The translations under genes and the position numbers were made by a program. A model generated the notes under the pieces. The model saw nothing but the letters and a program-made list of their open reading frames with translations. It searched no databases and was not told the DNA's origin. A stretch of 64,000 nucleotides of DNA, taken from contig NZ_CAFI01000297.1 of NCBI RefSeq assembly GCF_000239775.1, positions 1 to 64,000 of the forward strand. The letters run 5' to 3'. The DNA comes from Bradyrhizobium sp. ORS 375. Its GTDB lineage: Bacteria > Pseudomonadota > Alphaproteobacteria > Rhizobiales > Xanthobacteraceae. Of the stretch, positions 49,441-57,215 are shown piece by piece (position 1 is the first letter of the stretch; the number at the start of each line of letters is the position of its first letter).

Positions 49441-50756
49441 CCTTGAACGTCCGCAACCCGCTGATCTTCGACGCCGCGCTCACCGCCGATTGGGCGATGG
49501 ACGAAGCTGCGCTTCGGCAGATCATGGAGATCGCCGCGCGCGAGCAACAGCTTACGCCGCAGATGCTCGAAGCCTATCGGGGGCAAGAGCTTGAGCGCGC
49601 CGATCGCGCGACCCGTCGTGGCAACGTCGCCGTGATCGACGTGGCAGGTCCCCTGTTCAAGCGCGCCAACCTGATGACTTCGTACTGCGGCGCGACCGCA
49701 TACGAGACCGTCCGCCGCGATCTTCAGGCTGCAATGGACAACACCTCGATCACGGCGATCCTGCTCAACATCCATTCGCCGGGAGGTGAGGCCGCTGGCG
49801 TTGCGGAGCTTGCCAGTGCGATCCATGCCGTGCGCGGCCGTAAGCGCATCGTCTCCTATGCGGGCGATCAGGCGGCCTCCGCAGCGTTCTGGGTGGGCGT
49901 CGCCGGTGACGAGTTTCTGATCGGCCCGACCGCCGCGCTCGGCTCGATGGGCGTCGTGGCGGGCTATCGCGATACGTCCGCGCAGGACGCGGCGCGCGGC
50001 ATCAAGACGATCGAGTTCGTGTCGTCGCAGTCGCCCTACAAGCGCGTGGACATCAACACTCAGGAAGGCCGCGACCGTGTCCAGGCGCGCGTCGATGCCA
50101 TGGCCGCCGTGTTCGTCGAGACCGTCGCTCAGTATCGCGGTGTGAGCGTCGAGCACGCTCTTGCTCACTTCGGACAGGGCGATGTTCTGATCGGCAAGGC
50201 GGCGGTGGACGCCGGCATGGCCGATGGCATCGCCACGTTCGAACAGGTTCTCGCGAGCTTGTCTCGCGGCGAAAGTCCGAAGGCTTCCTTCGGTTTTAAC
50301 CCGGCCGCGAAAGGCCAAGTTGGAGAAGTCGAGATGACCGAAGAAGAGAAGGCCGCCGCCGCGCAGGCGGAAGCCACGGCCAAGGCGGAAGCCGAAGCCA
50401 AGGCGAAGGCCGAAGCCGAAGCGAAGGCCGCCGCTGCCGCTGCCGAGACCGTCGATGCCGCTGCGGAGGCTCGCGCAGGCGAGCGCAAGCGCGTTACCGA
50501 CATCATGGGCCTGACCCTGCCGGGCTATGAGGACGCCGCCGCAAAGGCGATCGAAACGGGCTCTTCGGCCCATGAGTTCTCGGCCATGATCATTGCTGCG
50601 GAGAAGGCCAAGCGCACCACGCGCGCCGCTGACATCAAGTCGGATACCGAAGCCAACGCTGGCGTCGCTCCGTCGAGTGGTCAGGAACAGGCGAAGGGTG
50701 ACGAAGCCGCCGCGAACGCAATTCTCGGCGCGATGAAGCTCGCGACCGGCAAGTAA
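49437..50756 (+). CDS. S49-family head maturation protease with fused scaffold (C/Nu3-like)
   Basis: 439 residues. SppA/ClpP-like fold with NVAVIDVAGPLFKR, ILLNIHSPGGEAAGV and the catalytic Ser148 in AGDQAASAAFWVG, followed by LGSMGVV. From about residue 300 it becomes an Ala/Glu/Lys coiled coil (EEEKAAAAQAEATAKAEAEA). That part can also be made alone from an internal ATG at 50334 (see next). Same plan as lambda C and nested Nu3. ATG 49437 overlaps the portal stop. Confidence 0.92.
   Translation: MTLNVRNPLIFDAALTADWAMDEAALRQIMEIAAREQQLTPQMLEAYRGQELERADRATRRGNVAVIDVAGPLFKRANLMTSYCGATAYETVRRDLQAAMDNTSITAILLNIHSPGGEAAGVAELASAIHAVRGRKRIVSYAGDQAASAAFWVGVAGDEFLIGPTAALGSMGVVAGYRDTSAQDAARGIKTIEFVSSQSPYKRVDINTQEGRDRVQARVDAMAAVFVETVAQYRGVSVEHALAHFGQGDVLIGKAAVDAGMADGIATFEQVLASLSRGESPKASFGFNPAAKGQVGEVEMTEEEKAAAAQAEATAKAEAEAKAKAEAEAKAAAAAAETVDAAAEARAGERKRVTDIMGLTLPGYEDAAAKAIETGSSAHEFSAMIIAAEKAKRTTRAADIKSDTEANAGVAPSSGQEQAKGDEAAANAILGAMKLATGK
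50334..50756 (+). CDS. Nested scaffold protein (internal in-frame start, Nu3-like)
   Basis: ATG 50334 lies in frame inside the protease gene with GGAG (50322-50325) 8 nt upstream. The product is 140 residues: a very long Ala/Lys/Glu helix and a C-terminal part (KRVTDIMGLTLPGYEDAAAK) that would bind capsid protein. By analogy with lambda Nu3 it would be the scaffold. Confidence 0.6.
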   Translation: MTEEEKAAAAQAEATAKAEAEAKAKAEAEAKAAAAAAETVDAAAEARAGERKRVTDIMGLTLPGYEDAAAKAIETGSSAHEFSAMIIAAEKAKRTTRAADIKSDTEANAGVAPSSGQEQAKGDEAAANAILGAMKLATGK

Positions 50757-50767
50757 GGAGCCTCAAC

Positions 50768-51130
50768 GTGGCGAAGTTTGCTAACGAAGGTGAGTTCGTC
50801 CCCAACCAGTGGGCGCTCGGACACACTCGCGCTCGCGTCGTGACCATCAAGGCCGGTGCGGGCAAGCTCGATGCAGCGACCGTGCTCGGCATGATCACCG
50901 CCGACACGAAGTACATCAAGTCCGTCAAGGCGGCGAACGATGGTTCGCAGGTCCCCGACGCGATCCTCGCCGATGCCGTCGATGCTACCAGCGCCGACGT
51001 TCAGGCGGTCGTCTACATCGCTGGCGAGTTCGATCAGGACAAGCTGATCCTCGGCGCCGGTCACACCCTCGGGTCGGTGGATGCGGTCTTCCGCACGAAG
51101 TCGATCTGGCTCGTCAAGCCCATGGGCTAA
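50768..51130 (+). CDS. Head decoration protein D
   Basis: 120 residues, GTG start after AAGGAG. FVPNQWALGHTRARVVTIKA, GTV-like core and VDAVFRTKSIWLVKPMG match gpD-like trimeric proteins that stabilise the expanded capsid. Lies between protease/scaffold and major capsid genes as in lambda. Confidence 0.85.
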   Translation: MAKFANEGEFVPNQWALGHTRARVVTIKAGAGKLDAATVLGMITADTKYIKSVKAANDGSQVPDAILADAVDATSADVQAVVYIAGEFDQDKLILGAGHTLGSVDAVFRTKSIWLVKPMG

Positions 51131-51168
51131 CCGAGACAACCACGAAAAAGCAACGGGAAGCCCTGACT

Positions 51169-52227
51169 ATGGACCTCTTTTCGACCACCGCACTCAACCG
51201 TGTTGTCGAGGAACTGCCGCTCAACCCGGCGTTCTTCCTCAACACGTTCTTCACCGCGATCGAGACTTCGGACACCGAAGACGTGAAGTTCGACAAGGTG
51301 AAGGGCCGCCGGCTGATCTCGCCGCTCGTCTCCCCGATCGTCGCTGGCAAGGTTGTCCGCGAGGCGGGTTACAAGACGCAGTCGCTCGCACCGGCCTACA
51401 TCAAGGACAAGCGCGTCTTCAAGCCCTCGGGCCAGTTCAAGCGTCGCGCTGGCGAGAAGATCGGCGGCACCCTGAGCCCCGAGCAGCGCCTTGCCGCCTC
51501 GGTCGGCTTCGCCGTCAGCGAGCAGTTGGATATGTGGGTCCGCCGCCTCGAAGTCATGTCGGCCGAAGTCCTGCGCACCGGCAAGCTCGTGCTGAAGGGC
51601 GACGACTATCCGGAGCAGATTGTGGACTTCGAGCGCGAGCCCGAACTGTCCATCGTCCTGACCGGCAACGATCAGTGGACGAACGCCGCCGTCAACCCGC
51701 TCGACGACATCGAGGAGTGGGGTCAGATGATCTTCGACGCCTCCGCGCTGACCTGCCGTGACGTGTTCATGGCGAGCGACGTGTGGAAGGCCGTGCGCGC
51801 GAAGATGGCGGGTCCGGACAGCGACGCGGTTGCGAAGTCGATGCGCCTTCAGATCGACCTCACCGCCGCGACCCTCGAGTCCGCCCGTGCCGCGCTCGGC
51901 CCGATGCTGATCACCCCCGGCGTGCGTCTCGTTGCCGTGTTCGGCGACTATCGTCTGTGGGTCCACGCGGACAAATACGTCGATCCGCTCGACGGCGTCG
52001 AGAAGGAAGTGCTCCCGGCCGGTGAAGTCGTCATGGCTTCGCGCGAGATCGAGGGCGTGCGTCACTTCGGCGCGATCATGGACCTGAAGGCCGGTATCCA
52101 GCCCCGCGACTTCTTCGTGAAGTCCTGGGAGGAGGAAGACCCGAGCGTTCGCTACATCCTCGGTCAGTCCGCTCCGCTGATCACGCCCTACCGCGTGAAC
52201 GGCACCCTGGGCGCGAAGGTGAAGTAA
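51169..52227 (+). CDS. Major capsid protein E
   Basis: 352 residues. MDLFSTTALNRVVEELPLNP, RRLISPLVSPIVAGKVVREA, MDLKAGIQPRDFFVKSWEEE and LGQSAPLITPYRVNG are typical of lambda gpE-family capsid proteins (HK97 fold). ATG 51169 begins the conserved N-terminus; the frame is open for 360 nt upstream as a shadow of the D gene. Overlaps the next start by one base. Confidence 0.94.
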   Translation: MDLFSTTALNRVVEELPLNPAFFLNTFFTAIETSDTEDVKFDKVKGRRLISPLVSPIVAGKVVREAGYKTQSLAPAYIKDKRVFKPSGQFKRRAGEKIGGTLSPEQRLAASVGFAVSEQLDMWVRRLEVMSAEVLRTGKLVLKGDDYPEQIVDFEREPELSIVLTGNDQWTNAAVNPLDDIEEWGQMIFDASALTCRDVFMASDVWKAVRAKMAGPDSDAVAKSMRLQIDLTAATLESARAALGPMLITPGVRLVAVFGDYRLWVHADKYVDPLDGVEKEVLPAGEVVMASREIEGVRHFGAIMDLKAGIQPRDFFVKSWEEEDPSVRYILGQSAPLITPYRVNGTLGAKVK

Positions 52228-52667
52228 TGCCGGTCTATCTCGGCCGCGTAACGATCAAGCGTAACGGGCGGTATGTGCCGCCCGGTACGCCGATCGAACT
52301 GACGGCGGACGAAGCGAAAGCCCTCGGGCCTGCTCGCGTCGTTCTCGCGCCGGACCACGTCTCGGCCCCCGTGGTTGCTACCGCACTGGCGACTTCCCTC
52401 GCCGGTCTCGAATCCGCCGGTGGAGTCCCCGGCGACGCGCCGTCCTCTGCTGAAGCCCCTCCCGACTCTCGGCAGAAGGACGGCGCGAGCAATCGCATCG
52501 TGGACATCGCATCCGCTATCGACCTGCTCGATGAGAAGCACGACTTCGTCAAGACCGGCAAGCGTGCGGGCAAGCCGAAGCAGAAGCCGATCGAGGACAT
52601 CGTTGGCTTCGATGTCACGGACGCCGATATCGACCACGCCTTGGCTCTGCGCGAGTCCGGTGTCTGA
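52227..52667 (+). CDS. Hypothetical head/packaging accessory protein
   Basis: 146 residues. The N-terminal RVTIKRNGRYVPPGTPIELT, ADEAKALGPARV is a short conserved phage module; the C-terminal part is Lys/Asp-rich. Position after the capsid gene is that of lambda FI, but similarity is not evident. Start and stop overlap neighbours (TAATG, TGATG). Confidence 0.65.
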   Translation: MPVYLGRVTIKRNGRYVPPGTPIELTADEAKALGPARVVLAPDHVSAPVVATALATSLAGLESAGGVPGDAPSSAEAPPDSRQKDGASNRIVDIASAIDLLDEKHDFVKTGKRAGKPKQKPIEDIVGFDVTDADIDHALALRESGV

Positions 52668-53020
52668 TGTCCGTCGAGTCCGACGACGACCTGCTGACCT
52701 TTCTCAACCCCGACGAGTTCGGGGTTGAGGCCGTTTATGTATCCCGAGACTCGGCCATCGAGCCCAAGCCGGTCGTCGGTATCTTCGACGACGAAGGCAG
52801 CAACTGGAATCCGAGCCGTTGGAGCGGCACGGAGTATCAGTTGCAGATGGGCGCGAGCGTCACGTCATCCGGCCCGACGTTTCTCTGCCGCACGTCCGAT
52901 CTGCTCAAGGGCGGTCGGAAGGGCGAGAAGCTGACCATCAAGGGGCAGGAATATCGGATCGAGGACAAGCGGCCGGACGGCTCCGGCCTGTCCATGCTCT
53001 TGTTGATGGCGAACGACTGA
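52667..53020 (+). CDS. Head-tail connector/adaptor-like protein
   Basis: 117 residues, mostly beta (VEAVYVSRDSAIEPKPVVGI, TFLCRTSDLLKGGRKGEKLT, IKGQEYRIEDKRPDGSGLSM). Layout and position resemble FII-type head-tail joining proteins (ATP-cone-free small beta proteins). Inference from size and place. Confidence 0.65.
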   Translation: MSVESDDDLLTFLNPDEFGVEAVYVSRDSAIEPKPVVGIFDDEGSNWNPSRWSGTEYQLQMGASVTSSGPTFLCRTSDLLKGGRKGEKLTIKGQEYRIEDKRPDGSGLSMLLLMAND

Positions 53021-53021
53021 C

Positions 53022-53549
53022 ATGCCCCATCCGCGCAAGCGCATCCGCCAAGCATTCTGCAACCGGCTTGCTGAGCAGGTCGGCGATAGCTATCGCACGC
53101 GAGCGCAGACGCGCGTCTATGGCAGCCGCTTGGCTCCGGTGAGCGAGGAAGAGTTGAAAGAGGATGGCCCTGCCATCCTCGTCTATGCGCGCATGGAAAA
53201 GTACAACGTCGAGAAGAGCTACGGGATCGAAGGCGACGCGACGTACTTGGAACGCGAACTGACCATCGTCACCGAAGCCATGCTGCTCGCCGGGACGACC
53301 GTCGATGACGCGCTCGACGACATCGCCGAAGAGATGGAAGCGGCCTTCGAGGGGTTCGTGATCCCCGGCTTCGAGTCGGCGCGCATCCGGCTGACCGAGT
53401 CCGACATCGACGTAATCACGGACCAGGTCAAGCGCCCGGTCGGCGCAATCGGCCTCGTTTGGCAGGTCATGTATCGCACCGAATGGCGCCCGCGAGCGAC
53501 GGCCGACGACATCGACGCCGACATGGCGGATTTCCTGGCGGGCAAGTAG
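53022..53549 (+). CDS. Tail terminator/completion-like protein
   Basis: 175 residues. PHPRKRIRQAFCNRLAEQVG, IEGDATYLERELTIVTEAML, VVMDALDDIAEEMEAAF-like helix (TTVDDALDDIAEEMEAAFEG) and IGLVWQVMYRTEWR match the pattern of phage minor tail proteins Z/U that cap the tail. It sits between head and baseplate genes. Confidence 0.7.
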   Translation: MPHPRKRIRQAFCNRLAEQVGDSYRTRAQTRVYGSRLAPVSEEELKEDGPAILVYARMEKYNVEKSYGIEGDATYLERELTIVTEAMLLAGTTVDDALDDIAEEMEAAFEGFVIPGFESARIRLTESDIDVITDQVKRPVGAIGLVWQVMYRTEWRPRATADDIDADMADFLAGK

Positions 53550-53551
53550 TC

Positions 53552-54355
53552 ATGGTCAAGTTTCTCCGCGACCCCGCGAGCACCGGCGGCGTGTCCGATC
53601 CGGAAGCGGCCGACATCGATCGGCGCGCGCAGGATGTCGTCAAGTTCGGCAAGATCAAAGAGGTGGACTACAAGCGGAAGCCCCCGGCGTATCGCGTCCT
53701 GATCGGTGACGAGAAGGACGAAGACAACCATATCATCACGGATTGGCTCCCGGCCGGCGGCATGCGCGCGAAGGGCGACCGCGAGACGCATTTCCTTGAG
53801 AATGACGAAAAAGTCGTGCTGCTCGCGGAAGGCGGCGAGCTTGCGACCGCGCAGGTCTATCCGGCGGGAACGTACACGCCCGACAACGAAGACGAGAAAG
53901 AGACGACCGACAAGGCGGGCGTCTGGCGCAAAATCTTCGCGAAGCCGAAGAGCAAGGATGGTCAGGGCGGCGAGGGCGGTCAAGGCGACGGGGGTGGAGA
54001 GGGCGGCCAAGGCGGTCAGCAAGGCGAGGAAGAAATCCTCGGAGAGATCAGCTATGACCGCAACACCGGCGATTGGCTGATCAAAGGCATCAAGGATAAG
54101 GGCTCGATCACGCTCGAAGGCTCGGGCTGCAAGATCGTCATGAAGGACGGCACGATCACGCTCAAGGCGAAGAACGTCGTCGTCGAGGCGGACGACAAGT
54201 TCGAGTCCAAGACGAAGCAATCTCTGCACACGGCTGACGCATTCAAGACGATCGGCAAGACGTACCTTGGCCTCGAAGACAAGGGGGACACGCCCCAGGA
54301 CAAGGTTGTCACCGAAGCCGGACCGGCGAAGCAGACCTTCGCCAAGGTCGGATAA
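53552..54355 (+). CDS. Baseplate assembly protein V (P2 gpV-like spike)
   Basis: 267 residues. The N-terminal OB part (VVKFGKIKEVDYKRKPPAYR, ITDWLPAGGMRAKGDRETHF) is typical of gpV; a Gly/Glu-rich linker (about 130-150) leads to a beta-helix-like end (ISYDRNTGDWLIKGI, KIVMKDGTITLKAKNVVVEA). It forms the membrane-piercing spike of contractile tails. ATG 53552 is chosen; the frame is open to 53459. Confidence 0.87.
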   Translation: MVKFLRDPASTGGVSDPEAADIDRRAQDVVKFGKIKEVDYKRKPPAYRVLIGDEKDEDNHIITDWLPAGGMRAKGDRETHFLENDEKVVLLAEGGELATAQVYPAGTYTPDNEDEKETTDKAGVWRKIFAKPKSKDGQGGEGGQGDGGGEGGQGGQQGEEEILGEISYDRNTGDWLIKGIKDKGSITLEGSGCKIVMKDGTITLKAKNVVVEADDKFESKTKQSLHTADAFKTIGKTYLGLEDKGDTPQDKVVTEAGPAKQTFAKVG

Positions 54356-54409
54356 GAGGCGACTGGATCAGGCTGTAAGCGGCTGTGCCAACGCGGCACG
54401 GTGCGCTTT

Positions 54410-54823
54410 ATGGCGACCATCGATCTCACCACCGGCAAGCCGCTCGAAGGCATTGACGATGTCTGGCAGTCGATCGCGACCATCCTGAGCACGACTCTCA
54501 AGTCGCTCGTGATGGCTCGCGATTTCGGCTCGAAGATGCCGCGCCTCGTTGACCGCGCCGTGTCGCAGGTCACGGTGATCGAGTTCTACGCGGCCGTGCC
54601 GGAAGCGATCAACCGCAAGAATCCCGAGTCCTTGATGGCTGAAGAGCCGCGCTTCCGCATCATCCAAATGGAGCTTGCCGACATGACCGATGGAGGCAAC
54701 GCCGTCTTCGACATCGAGGGCATTTATTACCCCCGTGGTCATCTTGGCGACTTTTCGGAGGCGCGTGACGCGCGCGGTCGAGTCGTTCTCTCGGACAACA
54801 TGATCGTTGGGAGCTACGTCTAA
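54410..54823 (+). CDS. Baseplate wedge protein, gp25/gpW family
   Basis: 137 residues from ATG 54410; a GTG at 54401 is also in frame. ATIDLTTGKPLEGIDDVWQS, LKSLVMARDFGSKMPRLVDR and FDIEGIYYPRGHLGD are characteristic of the gp25-like lysozyme-fold wedge proteins that initiate sheath assembly. One-base overlap with the J gene. Confidence 0.87.
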   Translation: MATIDLTTGKPLEGIDDVWQSIATILSTTLKSLVMARDFGSKMPRLVDRAVSQVTVIEFYAAVPEAINRKNPESLMAEEPRFRIIQMELADMTDGGNAVFDIEGIYYPRGHLGDFSEARDARGRVVLSDNMIVGSYV

Positions 54824-55680
54824 TGGACGCCCCGCTCCCGAACTTCCCGCTGCCCGTTATTGAGCGTGAGCCCGAGTTCAAGACGCTCTTGGATGCTCGC
54901 ATTGCGCAGATGCGTGGCCTGCTCCAAACCGCTGGTCTCGATTGGGATACGTGGATGCTGCGGTCGGACCCGATCAACAACTTCTGCCGCCATGCCGCCT
55001 ATGGCGATCTGCTCTACGTCACGTCGCTCAACGACACCTTCCGCGCGACGCTGATCGACTTCGGCCAAGGCGCTGACCTGATCGCGCAGGCGAGCGATTG
55101 GGAGTTGACGCCCGCCGAAGGCGAGGCGATCGACGATCTTCGCCGGCGGCTCCGTGAGCGCAAGAAGGGGCAGGGCGGGTTCACCGACAACTGGTACAAG
55201 CGCTATGCGTTCGCCGCCGATCCTCTCCGCGTGGCCGACGTTGGCGTGACCGGGGACGCAATGGGCGGCGTCAAGGTCTCGATTCTGTCCACGGAAGGTG
55301 ATGGCGTCGCGAGCCCCGAACTGCTCGATCTCGTCAACGTGGCGCTGAACAAGCCCAACGTGCTCGGAGACAACGACCACGTCGAGGTTGTCCCCGCCGT
55401 GATCCGCGTCGTCAACGTCGAGGCAGACATCTGGCTGTTGCCAGAAGCCCCAAGCGATGAGTTGCAGAAGGCAGAGGATCGGCTGCGCAGCGAGTTCGCG
55501 GCGGCCCGCCGCCTGGGTTGGGACTTCACCGCGGATTTCGTCATCGCAGCGCTGCGCACGACGGGCGTCCGCCGGATCGTGATGATCTCGCCGTCCGCCG
55601 ACGACTATACGCGCGCGGAGCCGAATGAGGCGGTGGCGCTTGGCACGGTCAAGCTCAACTTCAAGGGTCGGGCATACTGA
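54823..55680 (+). CDS. Baseplate assembly protein J
   Basis: 285 residues. NFPLPVIEREPEFKTLLDAR, YGDLLYVTSLNDTFRATLID, FTDNWYKRYAFAADPLRVAD and VEVVPAVIRVVNVEADIWLL match P2 gpJ (Baseplate_J) proteins, wedge components of the contractile tail. Its stop overlaps the I gene start (TGATG). Confidence 0.92.
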   Translation: MDAPLPNFPLPVIEREPEFKTLLDARIAQMRGLLQTAGLDWDTWMLRSDPINNFCRHAAYGDLLYVTSLNDTFRATLIDFGQGADLIAQASDWELTPAEGEAIDDLRRRLRERKKGQGGFTDNWYKRYAFAADPLRVADVGVTGDAMGGVKVSILSTEGDGVASPELLDLVNVALNKPNVLGDNDHVEVVPAVIRVVNVEADIWLLPEAPSDELQKAEDRLRSEFAAARRLGWDFTADFVIAALRTTGVRRIVMISPSADDYTRAEPNEAVALGTVKLNFKGRAY

Positions 55681-56531
55681 TGACCGACCTGATCGACATC
55701 GTACCGCGCAACTCGACCCCGCTTCAGCGGTCCGTCGTCTCGACCATCGACTCTCGCTCGCGCTTCAAGGCGTTGGTGCAGTCGATCGTTGACGTGCGCT
55801 ATCTCGATACGATCCCGTCCGACATCCTGCCGTGGCTGTTGCGCCATTGGGGCCTTGAGGACGCCGCTGCGTTCGTTGCAGATCATCAGCGGCTCTACAA
55901 GGAAGGCAAGCGGTGGCAGACGCTCCGTGGCCGCGTGGAAGCCTATGACGTCGTCTTCGATTGGCTCGGCCTTCAGGGGCTCTATGAGCGCGGCGACCAT
56001 AAGGCCGTGTGCTGGGGCTTATTTCAGGTCGGGCTCACGGAGCGGCCTGACCAAGACACGCTAATCAACCTGATCGGGCTGGCGAACCTCTCCAAGAAGT
56101 CGTCGAGCGTCTTGGGGCGCATCTACGGCGGCTATGACATCCGCCCGATGCGTCTCGACATGATGCGCCTCGATGGAGCGCTGCTCGACGATTGGTCCGG
56201 CGTGTATCTGCCCGGCATCAAGCCGAAGCTGTCGTTTGGCGCGCTGCACGGCGAGGCCATCGATTTCCACGTCGAGATGGACGGTGGTGTCTTCAACTCC
56301 GTCGAGGGCGTCGCCCGCTTCGAGGAAGGCTTCGTGCTCGATCGCTCGACGCTCGATGGCGAGATCGTCGAGCCGTCCGTGGTCTCGATCCAAGCCTCGC
56401 TTTCTGGCGAGCAGATCGACTTCGCGAACGAAGTGATGATGCCTTGGCCGCGCGCTCCGTGGCCGGGCGTCTCCTATTCAAACATGGAACAGTTTACGAT
56501 CTACGGAGGACCCGATGGCACTTCTGGTTAA
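55680..56531 (+). CDS. Tail protein I (P2 gpI-like)
   Basis: 283 residues. STPLQRSVVSTIDSRSRFKA, WLLRHWGLEDAAAFVADHQR and KRWQTLRGRVEAYDVVFDWL are the gpI signature; the C-terminal 120 residues (LDMMRLDGALLDDWSGVYLP and on) are an extra adhesion-like domain not found in P2. Overlaps the next gene by 17 nt. Confidence 0.88.
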   Translation: MTDLIDIVPRNSTPLQRSVVSTIDSRSRFKALVQSIVDVRYLDTIPSDILPWLLRHWGLEDAAAFVADHQRLYKEGKRWQTLRGRVEAYDVVFDWLGLQGLYERGDHKAVCWGLFQVGLTERPDQDTLINLIGLANLSKKSSSVLGRIYGGYDIRPMRLDMMRLDGALLDDWSGVYLPGIKPKLSFGALHGEAIDFHVEMDGGVFNSVEGVARFEEGFVLDRSTLDGEIVEPSVVSIQASLSGEQIDFANEVMMPWPRAPWPGVSYSNMEQFTIYGGPDGTSG

Positions 56532-57213
56532 TAGCGGGCGCGAAGGTCTCGCCGCTGCGCTGAAGTCTCGCACGATGTTTTTCGCGTGGGGACGCGGCGA
56601 TTCGTGGTGGGGGAAGACCGACGTGAAGAACGTGACGTTTTCCGGTTCGCCGGAACGCTTCACGCTCGATCACGCGCCGGTCGCGTCGCTCGCGCTGAAG
56701 GACACCGGCAACGCGCTGACCTTCGAGACGCCGCGCGACTTCGCCTTCAATGCCAACACCGGCATCGTGACGCGCGTGAATGGCGGGCAGATCGCGCCGG
56801 GCGCGACGGTCCAGGCTCAGGTTCAATACGGCACGCCCGCCCTGGGGTCCGGTGAGACGGCTTTGGTCAACGAAGTTGGCCGTCGCATCGCGGCCTCGGT
56901 TGAGTTCGTCGTGCCTGACGACAACGGCAACATCAGCACGCCCGGCGGCGCGCGGTGGACGATCTCGACCGCAGCGACGCGGTACCTCTATTGCAGCGTG
57001 CTCTTCGACTACCTCGAAGCGGCTGACGAGACGATCCGCGAAGTCGGCATCTTCGTCGATGGCGCGCGCAAGCCGGGGGTGCCTGAAGGGCAACTGTACT
57101 TGACTCCCGATCAGGTCGCCGAACCGGGATACTTGCTCTTGCTCGACCGTTTCGCGGGCAAGGTTCGCTCCCCGAGCGAGCGGCAGGGATTCTCTTACGT
57201 TCTGGTGATCTGA
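56515..57213 (+). CDS. Tail/fibre-associated protein, unknown
   Basis: 232 residues, beta-rich (FFAWGRGDSWWGKTDVKNVT, ASVEFVVPDDNGNISTPGGA, QGFSYVLVI). Position between I and the large fibre-like protein suggests a baseplate or fibre component. Preceded by GGAGGACCCG, a strong Shine-Dalgarno. Confidence 0.65.
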   Translation: MALLVNSGREGLAAALKSRTMFFAWGRGDSWWGKTDVKNVTFSGSPERFTLDHAPVASLALKDTGNALTFETPRDFAFNANTGIVTRVNGGQIAPGATVQAQVQYGTPALGSGETALVNEVGRRIAASVEFVVPDDNGNISTPGGARWTISTAATRYLYCSVLFDYLEAADETIREVGIFVDGARKPGVPEGQLYLTPDQVAEPGYLLLLDRFAGKVRSPSERQGFSYVLVI

Positions 57214-57215
57214 AA

